A DNA stretch of 64,000 nucleotides from Otis tarda (GCA_026413225.1 CM048591.1:39587803-39651802), one strand, 5' to 3'. Shown: positions 24,256 through 37,530, numbered from the stretch's first letter. Program-made: numbers and translations. Notes: generated by a model not told the origin, from the sequence alone.

Positions 24256-24735
24256 ATGCAGCCCAGCGCTGGATCGCAGCGGGGAGAGCTCAGCACCTCC
24301 CTCTCCTCTTCCTCTCCTCGATGCAGAGAGCAGCACCGAGTCATGACTCCACGCAAGATGAGGGATTTGTGTGCTGCCGTGGCGAGGCTGTGCTGGGCAG
24401 TGCAGGCTGGTAAGGAGAGCAGAGCTCTGGGACACAGGAGCAGAGGGTGCACTGAGGAGGCCAGGCCTGGGGTGATGAGTGGTGGGGCACGCGCTGGCCC
24501 TGGAGAGCCCCCAGCTGGAAACTTCTGCTCTGGAACCAGCTGCAGAGGTGCAGGCCTGGATCTGGGCAGCACCTGCCTTTGTGGGGAACAATGAAATAGT
24601 ACGGGGCACACATAGAAGGACCCCTCAGCGTTACATGCCAGCTGTCTCAGCAAAAAAAAACCTAAAAAAGGGTGAGGATAGCAAGGCCGCCTGCACTGTT
24701 AGTGACACTGACACTTTTTCTGTAGTTTCAATGCA

Positions 24736-24741
24736 TTTATT
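24736..24741 (-). terminator. Poly(A) signal AATAAA, gene copy 5
   Basis: 108 bp past the ancestral stop at 24849. Confidence 0.7.
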
Positions 24742-25105
24742 TTACTTGGATAATTGGGTTTAGGGGGCTGGGAGCCCTTGAGGGCTGGCAGATGTCCCAG
24801 CCGATGGTGTGGTCTTGTTTTGGTCATGCCCTGAGGCACCCTCCACGGTCACCGGCGTGGTGCTGATTTCTTGTTGTCTGGAGAGGCCTCAGAGCTGCCA
24901 GTCTTCCTCTTTAGGGGTCGCCGTGGCCCCCCGGGGGAGCGTTTACTGCCCCAGCTGGAAGTGGAGGGCCCAGGCACAGCCTCCTGTGGCTGCACCCGGG
25001 CCTCTTCTTGCTCCGCAGAGGTGGCAATGGGAGCAGAGGGGTGGCTGCCAGGACTCCCGCCAGTGGCAGTGGGTGAGGCGCCGGGGAGCTCCTCCCCACC
25101 AGATC

Positions 25106-25858
25106 TCACAGGGCTGCCAGACAGGGCTGCGCTGGGGGCGAGACACCCTCTTGGGGAGGCAGCAGGGCTGGGAGCACCCGCGGGGCTGCCCTCCAGCCCC
25201 CGGCAGCATGGGCGTCCTGCTGGCCCAGGGGACGACGGGCCTCTCTGCTGGGCCCTTGCACGGTGACATGTGCACGCTGTTGTGCACGTGTCACTGTGCG
25301 GTTTTGGACGGAGCCTCCCAGCATCTGGACCGGCAGCAGCTCTGCATCCACCCTGCTGTTGGTGGGGATGCCCGTGTTGGTGTTCTCTGCCACGGCTGCC
25401 TCCAGCACCCTGTTGCCAAAGAGCTCCTCCAGCTCCTGATGGACCCAGGACTGCAGGGTCTGGAAGAGCGTTGGATGGTTCTCAAAATGGCTCAACCAGT
25501 TTGGGGGCTGGAGGCCGCCCGCAGGATGCCTGGGCACCCCTTCTGCCACTCGTCCTTGCGCTGCCCCACGGCGATGGAGGTGGTGGGCGCCCTGGGGTCT
25601 GGGAGCTCCTGCGGCCTGGCGGACAATGACTGATGATGTCCCAGGTGGTGTAATGACATGCTCCATGTAGTCATTGTCCGCCCGCACCGAGTGCAAGATG
25701 GATAGGATCCTCCTCTTGCAGAGGGGGCACTCGGGTTTGGTTTCAGCCCACCGCAAGATGCACAGATAGCAGAACTGGTGGAGGCATGGCATCACGTAGC
25801 TGACCTCCTCCCAGCTGTCCAGGCATATTGGACAGCGGTCCTTCAGCTCTGTGGCCAT
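25106..25858 (-). CDS. Topors-like RING E3 ligase, copy 5 (250 aa, frameshifted C-terminus)
   Basis: Intact RING and central segment. The C run at 25197-25201 has five C, so the protein leaves the ancestral frame near residue 220 and stops at 25106. This is the only disabling change: the rest of the old C-terminal frame (24849-25109) is open, so this copy is one base away from the 336-residue form. In this unit the splice-bounded exons upstream are also in frame with the ATG, but contain no ATG of their own. Confidence 0.7.
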   Translation of the reverse strand: MATELKDRCPICLDSWEEVSYVMPCLHQFCYLCILRWAETKPECPLCKRRILSILHSVRADNDYMEHVITPPGTSSVIVRQAAGAPRPQGAHHLHRRGAAQGRVAEGVPRHPAGGLQPPNWLSHFENHPTLFQTLQSWVHQELEELFGNRVLEAAVAENTNTGIPTNSRVDAELLPVQMLGGSVQNRTVTRAQQRAHVTVQGPSREARRPLGQQDAHAAGGWRAAPRVLPALLPPQEGVSPPAQPCLAAL

Positions 25859-25887
25859 GCTCTCCACTGGCTGCGGTGGGCTGGGGG

Positions 25888-26402
25888 GAGCTGGGGATGT
25901 TGAGCCGCTCCCTCTCCCTGGTGCCGCAGCAGCGGGTGTCACGCTAGAAAAGGAAGAGAGGCCACCGTCACTGGTTGGCCGGGGTAGAGGTTGAAGAAAT
26001 GCCCAGTCCCTCAAGAAGGAAGCCCTCCCAGCTCCCCGGCCAGCTCACCTCTGCTGCTGCGAGCGCACCGCCTGGGTATCCCGGCTGCCTGAACCTGGCA
26101 GGGCCGGGGAAAATCCTGCCCCGGCTCTGGGGTCGGGGCTGGGGGGAGCTGGGGATGTTGAGCCGCTCCCTCTCCCTGGTGCCGCAGCAGCAGGTGTCAC
26201 GCTAGAAAAGGAAGAGAGGCCACCATCACTGGTTGGCCCGGGTGGAGGTGGAAGAAAAGCCCAGGTCCCTCAAGAAGGAAACCCTCCCAGCTCCCCGGCC
26301 AGCTCACCTCTGCTGCTGCGAGCGCACCTCCTGGGGATCCCGGCTGCCTGAACCTGGCAGGGCCGGGAAAAATCCTCCAGTCCTGCACTGGCTCTGGGGT
26401 CG
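25888..26402 (-). repeat. 258-bp 5' exon duplication, unit 5
   Basis: Copies begin at 25888 and 26146; both G runs are six. One base is missing inside the inner intron. Confidence 0.72.
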
Positions 26403-27352
26403 CACACGGAGAGCTGCAACGAGCAACTCCCCGAGCACGACACCAGCACCGACGGCCTCACTCAGCACTCCAGCCTCGCCGACTGCTCAGCTGGAGTCTG
26501 GGCACGAGCCCACCGCGTGAGACTCAGCACCCGCTCGTAGGCACTGAGGGTGTCCTGGTCACAATCCATTGCTCAGGGATGTTCCAAGCTGTTGCTAGGT
26601 GACATCAGAGTCCTTCACCTGGACACGTCTCCATCCATCTCTTGGTGACAACAAAACCTGTCGCCAAAATTGGGGGCTCGATGGCATCGGAACCCATCAC
26701 TTGGTCAAATCGCTGTCCACTGGTCAGGGACATCATGACAGGCTGTCCTCATCCACAGCGCTTGCCCTGGCAGCACTGCTGCCCTGGCACACACGTCTGG
26801 GCTTACCAGAATGCCACTGCCCACTCCATCCCCTCCATCTCTTGTCTTGTTCTCGGCATCGGTGTTTCACGCCGGTCACCGAGGCCTCGGCCCTGTCTTC
26901 TTGGGGCCCCGTCATGTCACTCTGGCTGTGGCAGGTGTCTCCAGGCACATATGGCAAGAGGGCTCACTGGCCAACACAGCCTTGACGTCTTCATTTTAAA
27001 GTTAAAGCCTGTTCTGAATGGCATTTTCCAAATGCCTCTTTTTAATGCGCTGATAGGCACGAAGCATCGACCAGGACTCTAGGACCACTTCAGGTCACAT
27101 TATAGGTGATGTTAAAAAAAAAAAGTTTCTCAAATTAATTATAAGATTGTAGAGGCTATTCGGCACAGTTCCCCTTGTACTTCGTCTTCCAAAGAACACT
27201 GATTTTGGAAGAAAACGTTGCACTGTTACTTCAGCCTCAGTGAGAAAGTAAATGAGAAGGAGTGTCAAAGGAACCCAGCTATGTAGACTCATACTAAGAG
27301 GAGACTTGGAGAATCAGCAATCAGCTAACCTACAGCTGGAGTTCGTACCACT

Positions 27353-28038
27353 GGTCACCACCCTGTAGGCCTAGCCATTCAGCAAGTTTTCAGTCCACCT
27401 CACTCTCTGTTCTACTTCATCAGCTTCTCTACAAGGATCTTACAGCACACAGTGTCAAAAGCCTTACTGAAATCTAGACAGTATCCACTGTCCTCCCCTC
27501 GTCTGCCAGGCCAGTCATTTAATCGGAGACATTTATTAAGTTGATCAACCATGACTCCCCCTTGCTGAACCATTTTGACTATGCCTGATGATCTTTGTGT
27601 CCTTCATGAGCCTGGAAATGGTTTCCAGGACTAGCTGCTCCATCACCTCCCCAGAGACTGAGGTGAGACTGACTAGCCTGTTGGTCCTTGGCCAGTTCTC
27701 CTTTCTGCCCTTCTTGGAGATAGGAGTCGCTTTTCTCAGGTCCTCAGGTACTACTCCCAGTGACCATGATTGATAAAAGATTGTTGAGAGCGGCCTCACA
27801 ATGACGTCAGACAGCTCCCTCAGCCTTCAGGAGTGCATCCTATCAGTGCTGATGGACTTCTGTGTGACCAGTTTGCTTAAGCATTTATTCAGTGACCTGG
27901 TCCTCTTCAACCAAGGGCACGTCTTCATTTCTCCAGACTTTCCCTCTGGGACGTGGAATTCCTGAAGGCCTGAGACTATCAAGAGTAACACAAACCCAAT
28001 TAAAACAGTCTCTCTGTATTGTGAATACTGACTGAGCA
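27353..28038 (-). mobile_element. CR1 reverse-transcriptase fragment, unit 5
   Basis: Same fragment; longest open piece 27545-27799. Confidence 0.83.
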
Positions 28039-30392
28039 GTGAGTGGAACACCCACTCCTTCATGCCGTAAATGTTCTGCCATAGGCAATACATAGATAGC
28101 ACTTCAAATGTATTTACATATGCTTTTGAATAACCCTCCAAAATGTTATTAGATGTACATATTCAAAAGGTGGTTAGCTGGTTGCTCTTAATTTCCTTAT
28201 TTTGGTACCTTTCGTACAGATACGCAAGAGAACAGAAGGTGATTTTAGTACGGATTTGAGCTTATTTGAGGTCTCACACAAGTGAAAGACTATTGCACAG
28301 CGCTGTACCACCAGGACGGTATGTGAGATGACCTTCGTGCCACTCTATTTCTCTCTCAGAAAGAACTGATGTTTCTTTCTTGAGGAGGGGCGTAAGTTGC
28401 TCTGCATCAATATTTTTGCATGTCTTGATCTACTTATTTTAAGTGGCAGTCCGCTCTCTACTCACCTGCTGGTAGGTCCCATGTTTACTCTGACATTACC
28501 GATAGTTCATTTAAATCTCTCCTCATAGTTGTTTCTGAGCAGTCTGTTCAAGCGTTTCTCTCCTCCATGCCACTGTCAGCAGTGCAGACTGTTTCATTAT
28601 TTGATACCGTAGCCCAAAACATGCAGAAGGTGCTGGAACCATATTAGGAACCGATTTGGAAAGAAGTTAATTGTGGTGCAGGAATGTATACTGAGTCTGT
28701 GACAGGAAACTATTGTATCAGAAGGCTTTATCCTGAGGAGGTAGAGCTCTAAAATATTCCTGAAATGATAAATTATGCTCTGATGTATATTGTAGCATTT
28801 TTTATAAGAAAGGTTGTAACTTTCACAGTGGTTGTGCTCAATTTGTTTAATAATCCGACAGCTCTAGCAGCAGAAGGTTTTTATCTTTCATTTAAAAAAC
28901 ACGTACTTGGAGCACGTGCCTCGGTCGGTTCTGGGATCTGGTCTTAATTACTTAGGAAATCTTTTACAGAAAGACAGAAGTAATTCTAGACTATTTAACA
29001 AGCAGGTTTCACTGAAGCAAAATGCCTTTATGTGACGCACTGTGTCTTGTCACAGGCCTGGAGAGCCATTTACTGCCAACTGCAAGCTGCTGTGCTGGGG
29101 TTCCTGTTCTGTGCAGCCGTAGTTGCAGCAGAGGACTGCACAGTGTTTAGACCAGGTCTGTGATTTACTTATCCTGAGAGGTGGTCCCCACTTACTTCCA
29201 AGTCGAGAACAAATATTAGGCAGCCTCTCTACTGCCTGCCTCTGTGTGCTGCTCTTCTTGGCTCATTTATTAGGGAATACTTCTGGGCTGCAAGAGAGAT
29301 CGTCTGTCTCGACAGACTCTTTACAGGGTGGCTTTTTTCAAAGCAGAAGAGAAGGCTTTATTAGGATGGGAGCTGCAGGAAGCAAGTGTGTTAGAGATGT
29401 GTATTTTGATAGGGTTAGGAGCAGGGGTTTTTTTTTCTGTCAGTTTGTAAGAGGATAACTGGGAGTTCTCTGAGCTTGTAGGTGTAAGTAAGACCTTAGG
29501 TTTAACTGCCTGCTCGTTGATGTTTCACCTCTGAATCTATTGTCTCTTGTTCTGGTTCCTTTCTTTGAGATTATATTGTATTTATCATAGTCTAATTCGG
29601 TTTCCAGTAAAGTATCAAGTGTAAAGATATGGTGAAGTAAGACTGAAACGTGACCTTTGTGCGGCACCTGAATTCCGGTAGGACTCAACCTGCTGTTTCT
29701 GCTGCCTGCCCTTTCCCGCTGTCCTGCCTGAGACAAGCAGGAGTGTCGTTTTCACGGAGGCAGCAGTACTGTGAATATGTATATTGTTGGCTGTGAAGAA
29801 GAAGTGGTGATGTTAAATATTGATTTGTGTCAGGCTGGTATCTTGAGAAAGAAAAGCACGCTCCCAGAATTCAAAGAAAAATATTGTCATAATCAAGGGT
29901 TCAGGCCATAGATTTCAGGCTCTGTCAGGGAAAAGTGTTTGTATTCAAGGACTGGTGTGGACCTGTGTCCACCAGGATTGTGATAGCATGAAATGAAGTC
30001 TGTCTTTATGTAGTTTTGGGTGTAGTCTACCCAGAAAAAAATATTTATAAGGAATAGCTGTTGGCTGACTTTTCTACAAAAACCAGTGAGCAAATACAGG
30101 TGACAGTAAACAGGTAATTCCAGACTGTCAGATGTCTGCTTGCATGTTTTCAGTGCTGGAGTGTGCCGCTGCCTGCTTCTTTAGTTGTCCTTTTCCATAC
30201 GTGAGTGTCATAGAGGTACTGTTTCACCTGTGGTGGCATCTCCTCCTGCTCTTCTGGGGAAAACGAGAGAGAATCTCTCTAAAATCTGAATGACGGTATA
30301 TAATCTCAAAAAATGGATTAAGAATCTGCCTGAAGACGTGCAAGACCACAACAGTGATCGTAACTGTGATGTGATTGTAAAGTGATGTAGTG

Positions 30393-30648
30393 TGAAGTCC
30401 ATCCCTCAGTAACAACAGAACCTGTCACTCGGGGGTTCAATGGCAATAAGCACTCCAGGCCTGACCAGAAGGTAAAGCCTGTTGTGAAGGGCGTTGTCCA
30501 AGTACCTCCTTTCAAGGCACTGACAGGCACGGGGCATGGACCGGCTGGCTCTAGGGAGCCTGTTCCAGTGTCTGACCGGCCTCTTGGTAAAGAAAGGTTT
30601 CCTAATATCAAGTCTGAACCTCCTCTGATGCAGCTTTGAACCACTGCC
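30393..30648 (-). mobile_element. CR1 3' fragment, unit 5
   Basis: Same fragment; no distinguishing change seen. Confidence 0.83.
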
Positions 30649-31130
30649 ATGCAGCCCAGCGCTGGATCGCAGCGGGGAGAGCTCAGCACCTCCCTCTCCT
30701 CTTCCTCTCCTCGATGCAGAGAGCAGCACCGAGTCATGACTCCACGCAAGATGAGGGATTTGTGTGCTGCCGTGGCGAGGCTGTGCTGGGCAGTGCAGGC
30801 TGGTAAGGAGAGCAGAGCTCTGGGACACAGGAGCAGAGGGTGCACTGAGGAGGCCAGGCCTGGGGTGATGAGTGGTGGGGCACGCGCTGGCCCTGGAGAG
30901 CCCCCAGCTGGAAACTTCTGCTCTGGAACCAGCTGCAGAGGTGCAGGCCTGGATCTGGGCAGCACCTGCCTTTGTGGGGAGCAATGAAATAGTACGGGGC
31001 ACACATAGAAGGACCCCTCAGCGTTACATGCCAGCTGTCTCAGCAAAAAAAAAAACCTAAAAAAGGGTGAGGATAGCAAGGCCGCCTGCACTGTTAGTGA
31101 CACTGACACTTTTTCTGTAGTTTCAATGCA

Positions 31131-31136
31131 TTTATT
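31131..31136 (-). terminator. Poly(A) signal AATAAA, gene copy 6
   Basis: 108 bp past the stop of the intact copy 6. Confidence 0.72.
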
Positions 31137-31243
31137 TTACTTGGATAATTGGGTTTGGGGGGCTGGGAGCCCTTGAGGGCTGGCAGATGTCCCAGCCGAT
31201 GGTGTGGTCTTGTTTTGGTCATGCCCTGAGGCACCCTCCGCGG

Positions 31244-32254
31244 TCACCGGCGTGGTGCTGATTTCTTGTTGTCTGGAGAGGCCTCAGAGCTGCCAGTCTT
31301 CCTCTTTAGGGGTCGCCGTGGCCCCCCGGGGGAGCGTTTACTGCCCCAGCTGGAAGTGGAGGGCCCAGGCACAGCCTCCTGTGGCTGCACCCGGGCCTCT
31401 TCTTGCTCCGCAGAGGTGGCAATGGGAGCAGAGGGGTGGCTGCCAGGACTCCCGCCAGTGGCAGTGGGTGAGGCGCCGGGGAGCTCCTCCCCACCAGATC
31501 TCACAGGGCTGCCAGACAGGGCTGCGCTGGGGGCGAGACACCCTCTTGGGGAGGCAGCAGGGCTGGGAGCACCCGCGGGGCTGCCCTCCAGCCCCCCGGC
31601 AGCATGGGCATCCTGCTGGCCCAGGGGACGACGGGCCTCTCTGCTGCGCCCTTGCACGGTGACATGTGCACGCTGTTGTGCACGTGTCACTGTGCGGTTT
31701 TGGACGGAGCCTCCCAGCATCTGGACCGGCAGCAGCTCTGCATCCACCCTGCTGTTGGTGGGGATGCCCGTGTTGGTGTTCTCTGCCACGGCTGCCTCCA
31801 GCACCCTGTTGCCAAAGAGCTCCTCCAGCTCCTGATGGACCCAGGACTGCAGGGTCTGGAAGAGCGTTGGATGGTTCTCAAAATGGCTCAACCAGTTTGG
31901 GGGCTGGAGGCCGCCCGCAGGATGCCTGGGCACCCCTTCTGCCACTCGTCCTTGCGCTGCCCCACGGCGACGGAGGTGGTGGGCGCCCTGGGGTCTGGGA
32001 GCTCCTGCGGCCTGGCGGACAATGACTGATGATGTCCCAGGTGGTGTAATGACATGCTCCATGTAGTCATTGTCCGCCCGCACCGAGTGCAAGATGGATA
32101 GGATCCTCCTCTTGCAGAGGGGGCACTCGGGTTTGGTTTCAGCCCACCGCAAGATGCACAGATAGCAGAACTGGTGGAGGCATGGCATCACGTAGCTGAC
32201 CTCCTCCCAGCTGTCCAGGCATATTGGACAGCGGTCCTTCAGCTCTGTGGCCAT
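31244..32254 (-). CDS. E3 ubiquitin-protein ligase Topors-like, copy 6 (intact, 336 aa)
   Basis: The second fully open copy. It differs from copy 3 at three visible residues: 94 (R for H), 203 (R for P) and 253 (S for P), none in the RING. The C run at 31592-31597 has six C and the C6G5 stretch near the C-terminus is complete. The start is the ATG at 32254, the stop TGA at 31244-31246, and the poly(A) signal at 31131-31136. If any gene in the window makes the long protein, it is this one and copy 3. Confidence 0.88.
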   Translation of the reverse strand: MATELKDRCPICLDSWEEVSYVMPCLHQFCYLCILRWAETKPECPLCKRRILSILHSVRADNDYMEHVITPPGTSSVIVRQAAGAPRPQGAHHLRRRGAAQGRVAEGVPRHPAGGLQPPNWLSHFENHPTLFQTLQSWVHQELEELFGNRVLEAAVAENTNTGIPTNSRVDAELLPVQMLGGSVQNRTVTRAQQRAHVTVQGRSREARRPLGQQDAHAAGGLEGSPAGAPSPAASPRGCLAPSAALSGSPVRSGGEELPGASPTATGGSPGSHPSAPIATSAEQEEARVQPQEAVPGPSTSSWGSKRSPGGPRRPLKRKTGSSEASPDNKKSAPRR

Positions 32255-32282
32255 GCTCTCCACTGGCTGCGGTGGGCTGGGG

Positions 32283-32796
32283 GAGCTGGGGATGTTGAGC
32301 CGCTCCCTCTCCCTGGTGCCGCAGCAGCGGGTGTCACGCTAGAAAAGGAAGAGAGGCCACCGTCACTGGTTGGCCCGGGTAGAGGTGGAAGAAATGCCCA
32401 GGTCCCTCAAGAAGGAAACCCTCCCAGCTCCCCGGCCAGCTCACCTCTGCTGCTGCGAGCGCACCTCCTGGGGATCCCGGCTGCCTGAACCTGGCAGGGC
32501 CGGGGAAAATCCTGCCCCGGCTCTGGGGTCGGGGCTGGGGGAGCTGGGGATGTTGAGCCGCTCCCTCTCCCTGGTGCCGCAGCAGCAGGTGTCACGCTAG
32601 AAAAGGAAGAGAGGCCACCGTCACTGGTTGGCTGGGGTAGAGGTGGAAGAAATGCCCAGGTCCCTCAAGAAGGAAACCCTCCCAGCTCCCCGGCCAGCTC
32701 ACCTCTGCTGCTGCGAGCGCAGCTCCTGGGGATCCCGGCTGCCTGAACCTGGCAGGGCCGGGAAAAATCCGCAGTCCTGCACTGGCTCTGGGGTCG
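32283..32796 (-). repeat. 258-bp 5' exon duplication, unit 6
   Basis: Copies begin at 32283 and 32541; both G runs are five. Splice signals are unchanged. Confidence 0.72.
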
Positions 32797-33747
32797 CACA
32801 CGGAGAGCTGCAACGAGCAACTCCCCGAGCACGACACCAGCACCGACGGCCTCACTCAGCACTCCAGCCTCGCCGACTGCTCAGCTGGAGTCTGGGCACG
32901 AGCCCACTGCGTGAGACTCAGCACCCGCTCGTAGGCACTGAGGGTGTCCTGGTCACAATCCATTGCTCAGGGATGTTCCAAGCTGTTGCTAGGTGACATC
33001 AGAGTCCTTCACCTGGACACGTCTCCATCCATCTCTTGGTGACAACAAAACCTGTCGCCAAAATTGGGGGCTCGATGGCATCGGAACCCATCACTTGGTC
33101 AAATCGCTGTCCACTGGTCAGGGACATCATGACAGGCTGTCCTCATCCACAGCGCTTGCCCTGGCAGCACTGCTGCCCTGGCACACACGTCTGGGCTTAC
33201 CAGAATGCCACTGCCCACTCCATCCCCTCCATCTCTTGTCTTGTTCTCGGCATCGGTGTTTCACGCCGGTCACCGAGGCCTCGGCCCTGTCTTCTTGGGG
33301 CCCCGTCATGTCACTCTGGCTGTGGCAGGTGTCTCCAGGCACATATGGCAAGAGGGCTCACTGGCCAACACAGCCTTGACGTCTTCATTTTAAAGTTAAA
33401 GCCTGTTCTGAATGGCATTTTCCAAATGCCTCTTTTTAATGCGCTGATAGGCACGAAGCATCGACCAGGACTCTAGGACCACTTCAGGTCACATTATAGG
33501 TGATGTTAAAAAAAAAAAAGTTTCTCAAATTAATTATAAGATTGTAGAGGCTATTCGGCACAGTTCCCCTTGTACTTCGTCTTCCAAAGAACACTGATTT
33601 TGGAAGAAAACGTTGCACTGTTACTTCAGCCTCAGTGAGAAAGTAAATGAGAAGGAGTGTCAAAGGAACCCAGCTATGTAGACTCATACTAAGAGGAGAC
33701 TTGGAGAATCAGCAATCAGCTAACCTACAGCTGGAGTTCGTACCACT

Positions 33748-34433
33748 GGTCACCACCCTGTAGGCCTAGCCATTCAGCAAGTTTTCAGTCCACCTCACTC
33801 TCTGTTCTACTTCATCAGCTTCTCTACAAGGATCTTACAGCACACAGTGTCAAAAGCCTTACTGAAATCTAGACAGTATCCACTGTCCTCCCCTCGTCTG
33901 CCAGGCCAGTCATTTAATCGGAGACATTTATTAAGTTGATCAACCATGACTCCCCCTTGCTGAACCATTTTGACTATGCCTGATGATCTTTGTGTCCTTC
34001 ATGAGCCTGGAAATGGTTTCCAGGACTAGCTGCTCCATCACCTCCCCAGAGACTGAGGTGAGACTGACTAGCCTGTTGGTCCTTGGCCAGTTCTCCTTTC
34101 TGCCCTTCTTGGAGATAGGAGTCGCTTTTCTCAGGTCCTCAGGTACTTCTCCCAGTGACCATGATTGATAAAAGATTGTTGAGAGCGGCCTCACAATGAC
34201 GTCAGACAGCTCCCTCAGCCTTCAGGAGTGCATCCTATCAGTGCTGATGGACTTCTGTGTGACCAGTTTGCTTAAGCATTTATTCAGTGACCTGGTCCTC
34301 TTCAACCAAGGGCACGTCTTCATTTCTCCAGACTTTCCCTCTGGGACGTGGAATTCCTGAAGGCCTGAGACTATCAAGAGTAACACAAACCCAATTAAAA
34401 CAGTCTCTCTGTATTGTGAATACTGACTGAGCA
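33748..34433 (-). mobile_element. CR1 reverse-transcriptase fragment, unit 6
   Basis: Same fragment; carries the V-to-E change (GEVPEDL) shared only with unit 7. Confidence 0.83.
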
Positions 34434-36786
34434 GTGAGTGGAACACCCACTCCTTCATGCCGTAAATGTTCTGCCATAGGCAATACATAGATAGCACTTC
34501 AAATGTATTTACATATGCTTTTGAATAACCCTCCAAAATGTTATTAGATGTACATATTCAAAAGGTGGTTAGCTGGTTGCTCTTAATTTCCTTATTTTGG
34601 TACCTTTCGTACAGATACGCAAGAGAACAGAAGGTGATTTTAGTACGGATTTGAGCTTATTTGAGGTCTCACACAAGTGAAAGACTATTGCACAGCGCTG
34701 TACCACCAGGACGGTATGTGAGATGACCTTCGTGCCACTCTATTTCTCTCTCAGAAAGAACTGATGTTTCTTTCTTGAGGAGGGGCGTAAGTTGCTCTGC
34801 ATCAATATTTTTGCATGTCTTGATCTACTTATTTTAAGTGGCAGTCCGCTCTCTACTCACCTGCTGGTAGGTCCCATGTTTACTCTGACATTACCGATAG
34901 TTCATTTAAATCTCTCCTCATAGTTGTTTCTGAGCAGTCTGTTCAAGCGTTTCTCTCCTCCATGCCACTGTCAGCAGTGCAGACTGTTTCATTATTTGAT
35001 ACCGTAGCCCAAAACATGCAGAAGGTGCTGGAACCATATTAGGAACCGATTTGGAAAGAAGTTAATTGTGGTGCAGGAATGTATACTGAGTCTGTGACAG
35101 GAAACTATTGTATCAGAAGGCTTTATCCTGAGGAGGTAGAGCTCTAAAATATTCCTGAAATGATAAATTATGCTCTGATGTATATTGTAGCATTTTTTAT
35201 AAGAAAGGTTGTAACTTTCACAGTGGTTGTGCTCAATTTGTTTAATAATCCGACAGCTCTAGCAGCAGAAGGTTTTTATCTTTCATTTAAAAAACACGTA
35301 CTTGGAGCACGTGCCTCGGTCGGTTCTGGGATCTGGTCTTAATTACTTAGGAAATCTTTTACAGAAAGACAGAAGTAATTCTAGACTATTTAACAAGCAG
35401 GTTTCACTGAAGCAAAATGCCTTTATGTGACGCACTGTGTCTTGTCACAGGCCTGGAGAGCCATTTACTGCCAACTGCAAGCTGCTGTGCTGGGGTTCCT
35501 GTTCTGTGCAGCCGTAGTTGCAGCAGAGGACTGCACAGTGTTTAGACCAGGTCTGTGATTTACTTATCCTGAGAGGTGGTCCCCACTTACTTCCAAGTCG
35601 AGAACAAATATTAGGCAGCCTCTCTACTGCCTGCCTCTGTGTGCTGCTCTTCTTGGCTCATTTATTAGGGAATACTTCTGGGCTGCAAGAGAGATCGTTT
35701 GTCTCAACAGACTCTTTACAGGGTGGCTTTTTTCAAAGCAGAAGAGAAGGCTTTATTAGGATGGGAGCTGCAGGAAGCAAGTGTGTTAGAGATGTGTATT
35801 TTGATAGGGTTAGGAGCAGGGTTTTTTTTTCTGTCAGTTTGTAAGAGGATAACTGGGACTTCTCTGAGCTTGTAGGTGTAAGTAAGACCTTAGGTTTAAC
35901 TGCCTGCTCGTTGATGTTTCACCTCTGAATCTATTGTCTCTTGTTCTGGTTCCTTTCTTTGAGATTATATTGTATTTATCATAGTCTAATTCGGTTTCCA
36001 GTAAAGTATCAAGTGTAAAGATATGGTGAAGTAAGACTGAAACGTGACCTTTGTGCGGCACCTGAATTCCGGTAGGACTCAACCTGCTGTTTCTGCTGCC
36101 TGCCCTTTCCCGCTGTCCTGCCTGAGACAAGCAGGAGTGTCGTTTTCACGGAGGCAGCAGTACTGTGAATATGTATATTGCTGGCTCTGAAGAAGAAGTG
36201 GTGATGTTAAATATTGATTTGTGTCAGGCTGGTATCTTGAGAAAGAAAAGCACGCTCCCAGAATTCAAAGAAAAATATTGTCATAATCAAGGGTTCAGGC
36301 CATAGATTTCAGGCTCTGTCAGGGAAAAGTGTTTGTATTCAAGGACTGGTGTGGACCTGTGTCCACCAGGATTGTGATAGCATGAAATGAAGTCTGTCTT
36401 TATGTAGTTTTGGGTGTAGTCTACCCAGAAAAAAATATTTATAAGGAATAGCTGTTGGCTGACTTTTCTACAAAAACCAGTGAGCAAATACAGGTGACAG
36501 TAAACAGGTAATTCCAGACTGTCAGATGTCTGCTTGCATGTTTTCAGTGCTGGAGTGTGCCGCTGCCTGCTTCTTTAGTTGTCCTTTTCCATACGTGAGT
36601 GTCATAGAGGTACTGTTTCACCTGTGGTGGCATCTCCTCCTGCTCTTCTGGGGAAAACGAGAGAGAATCTCTCTAAAAACTGAATGACGGTATATAATCT
36701 CAAAAAATGGATTAAGAATCTGCCTGAAGACGTGCAAGACCACAACAGTGATCGTAACTGTGATGTGATTGTAAAGTGATGTAGTG

Positions 36787-37042
36787 TGAAGTCCATCCCT
36801 CAGTAACAACAGAACCTGTCACTCGGGGGTTCAATGGCAATAAGCACTCCAGGCCTGACCAGAAGGTAAAGCCTGTTGTGAAGGGCGTTGTCCAAGTACC
36901 TCCTTTCAAGGCACTGACAGGCACGGGGCATGGACCGGCTGGCTCTAGGGAGCCTGTTCCAGTGTCTGACCGGCCTCTTGGTAAAGAAAGGTTTCCTAAT
37001 ATCAAGTCTGAACCTCCTCTGATGCAGCTTTGAACCACTGCC
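36787..37042 (-). mobile_element. CR1 3' fragment, unit 6
   Basis: Same fragment; no distinguishing change seen. Confidence 0.83.
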
Positions 37043-37524
37043 ATGCAGCCCAGCGCTGGATCGCAGCGGGGAGAGCTCAGCACCTCCCTCTCCTCTTCCT
37101 CTCCTCGATGCAGAGAGCAGCACCGAGTCATGACTCCACGCAAGATGAGGGATTTGTGTGCTGCCGTGGCGAGGCTGTGCTGGGCAGTGCAGGCTGGTAA
37201 GGAGAGCAGAGCTCTGGGACACAGGAGCAGAGGGTGCACTGAGGAGGCCAGGCCTGGGGTGATGAGTGGTGGGGCACGCGCTGGCCCTGGAGAGCCCCCA
37301 GCTGGAAACTTCTGCTCTGGAACCAGCTGCAGAGGTGCAGGCCTGGATCTGGGCAGCACCTGCCTTTGTGGGGAGCAATGAAATAGTACGGGGCACACAT
37401 AGAAGGACCCCTCAGCATTACATGCCGGCTGTCTCAGCAAAAAAAAAAACCTAAAAAAGGGTGAGGATAGCAAGGCCGCCTGCACTGTTAGTGACACTGG
37501 CACTTTTTCTGTAGTTTCAATGCA

Positions 37525-37530
37525 TTTATT
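37525..37530 (-). terminator. Poly(A) signal AATAAA, gene copy 7
   Basis: Conserved position; two bases fewer in the nearby G run (GGGTTTGGGGGC) do not touch it. Confidence 0.7.

Larger units (their letters stand above)
19473..25867 (-). repeat. Array unit 4 (6395 bp)
   Basis: Type B promoter region. Shares with unit 7 a G-to-A change (GGGGAACAATG near 24588) and with units 2 and 5 the variants near 23033 and 23070. Contains the 5' exons of copy 4 and the coding exon of copy 5. Confidence 0.95.
25868..32263 (-). repeat. Array unit 5 (6396 bp)
   Basis: Type B promoter region; the closest visible match is unit 2 (shared substitution near 30285). A base is missing in the inner 258-bp segment (CCCAGTCCC near 26003-26011, where others have CCCAGGTCCC). 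Contains the 5' exons of copy 5 and the coding exon of copy 6. Confidence 0.95.

Noticed and set aside
24809-25633. Long plus-strand open frame (274 codons) opposite gene copy 5, with similar frames of 140-253 codons opposite other copies
   Set aside because: It lies exactly antisense to the Topors-like coding exon, is GC-rich, has no domain, and its length changes with each homopolymer indel. A shadow frame.
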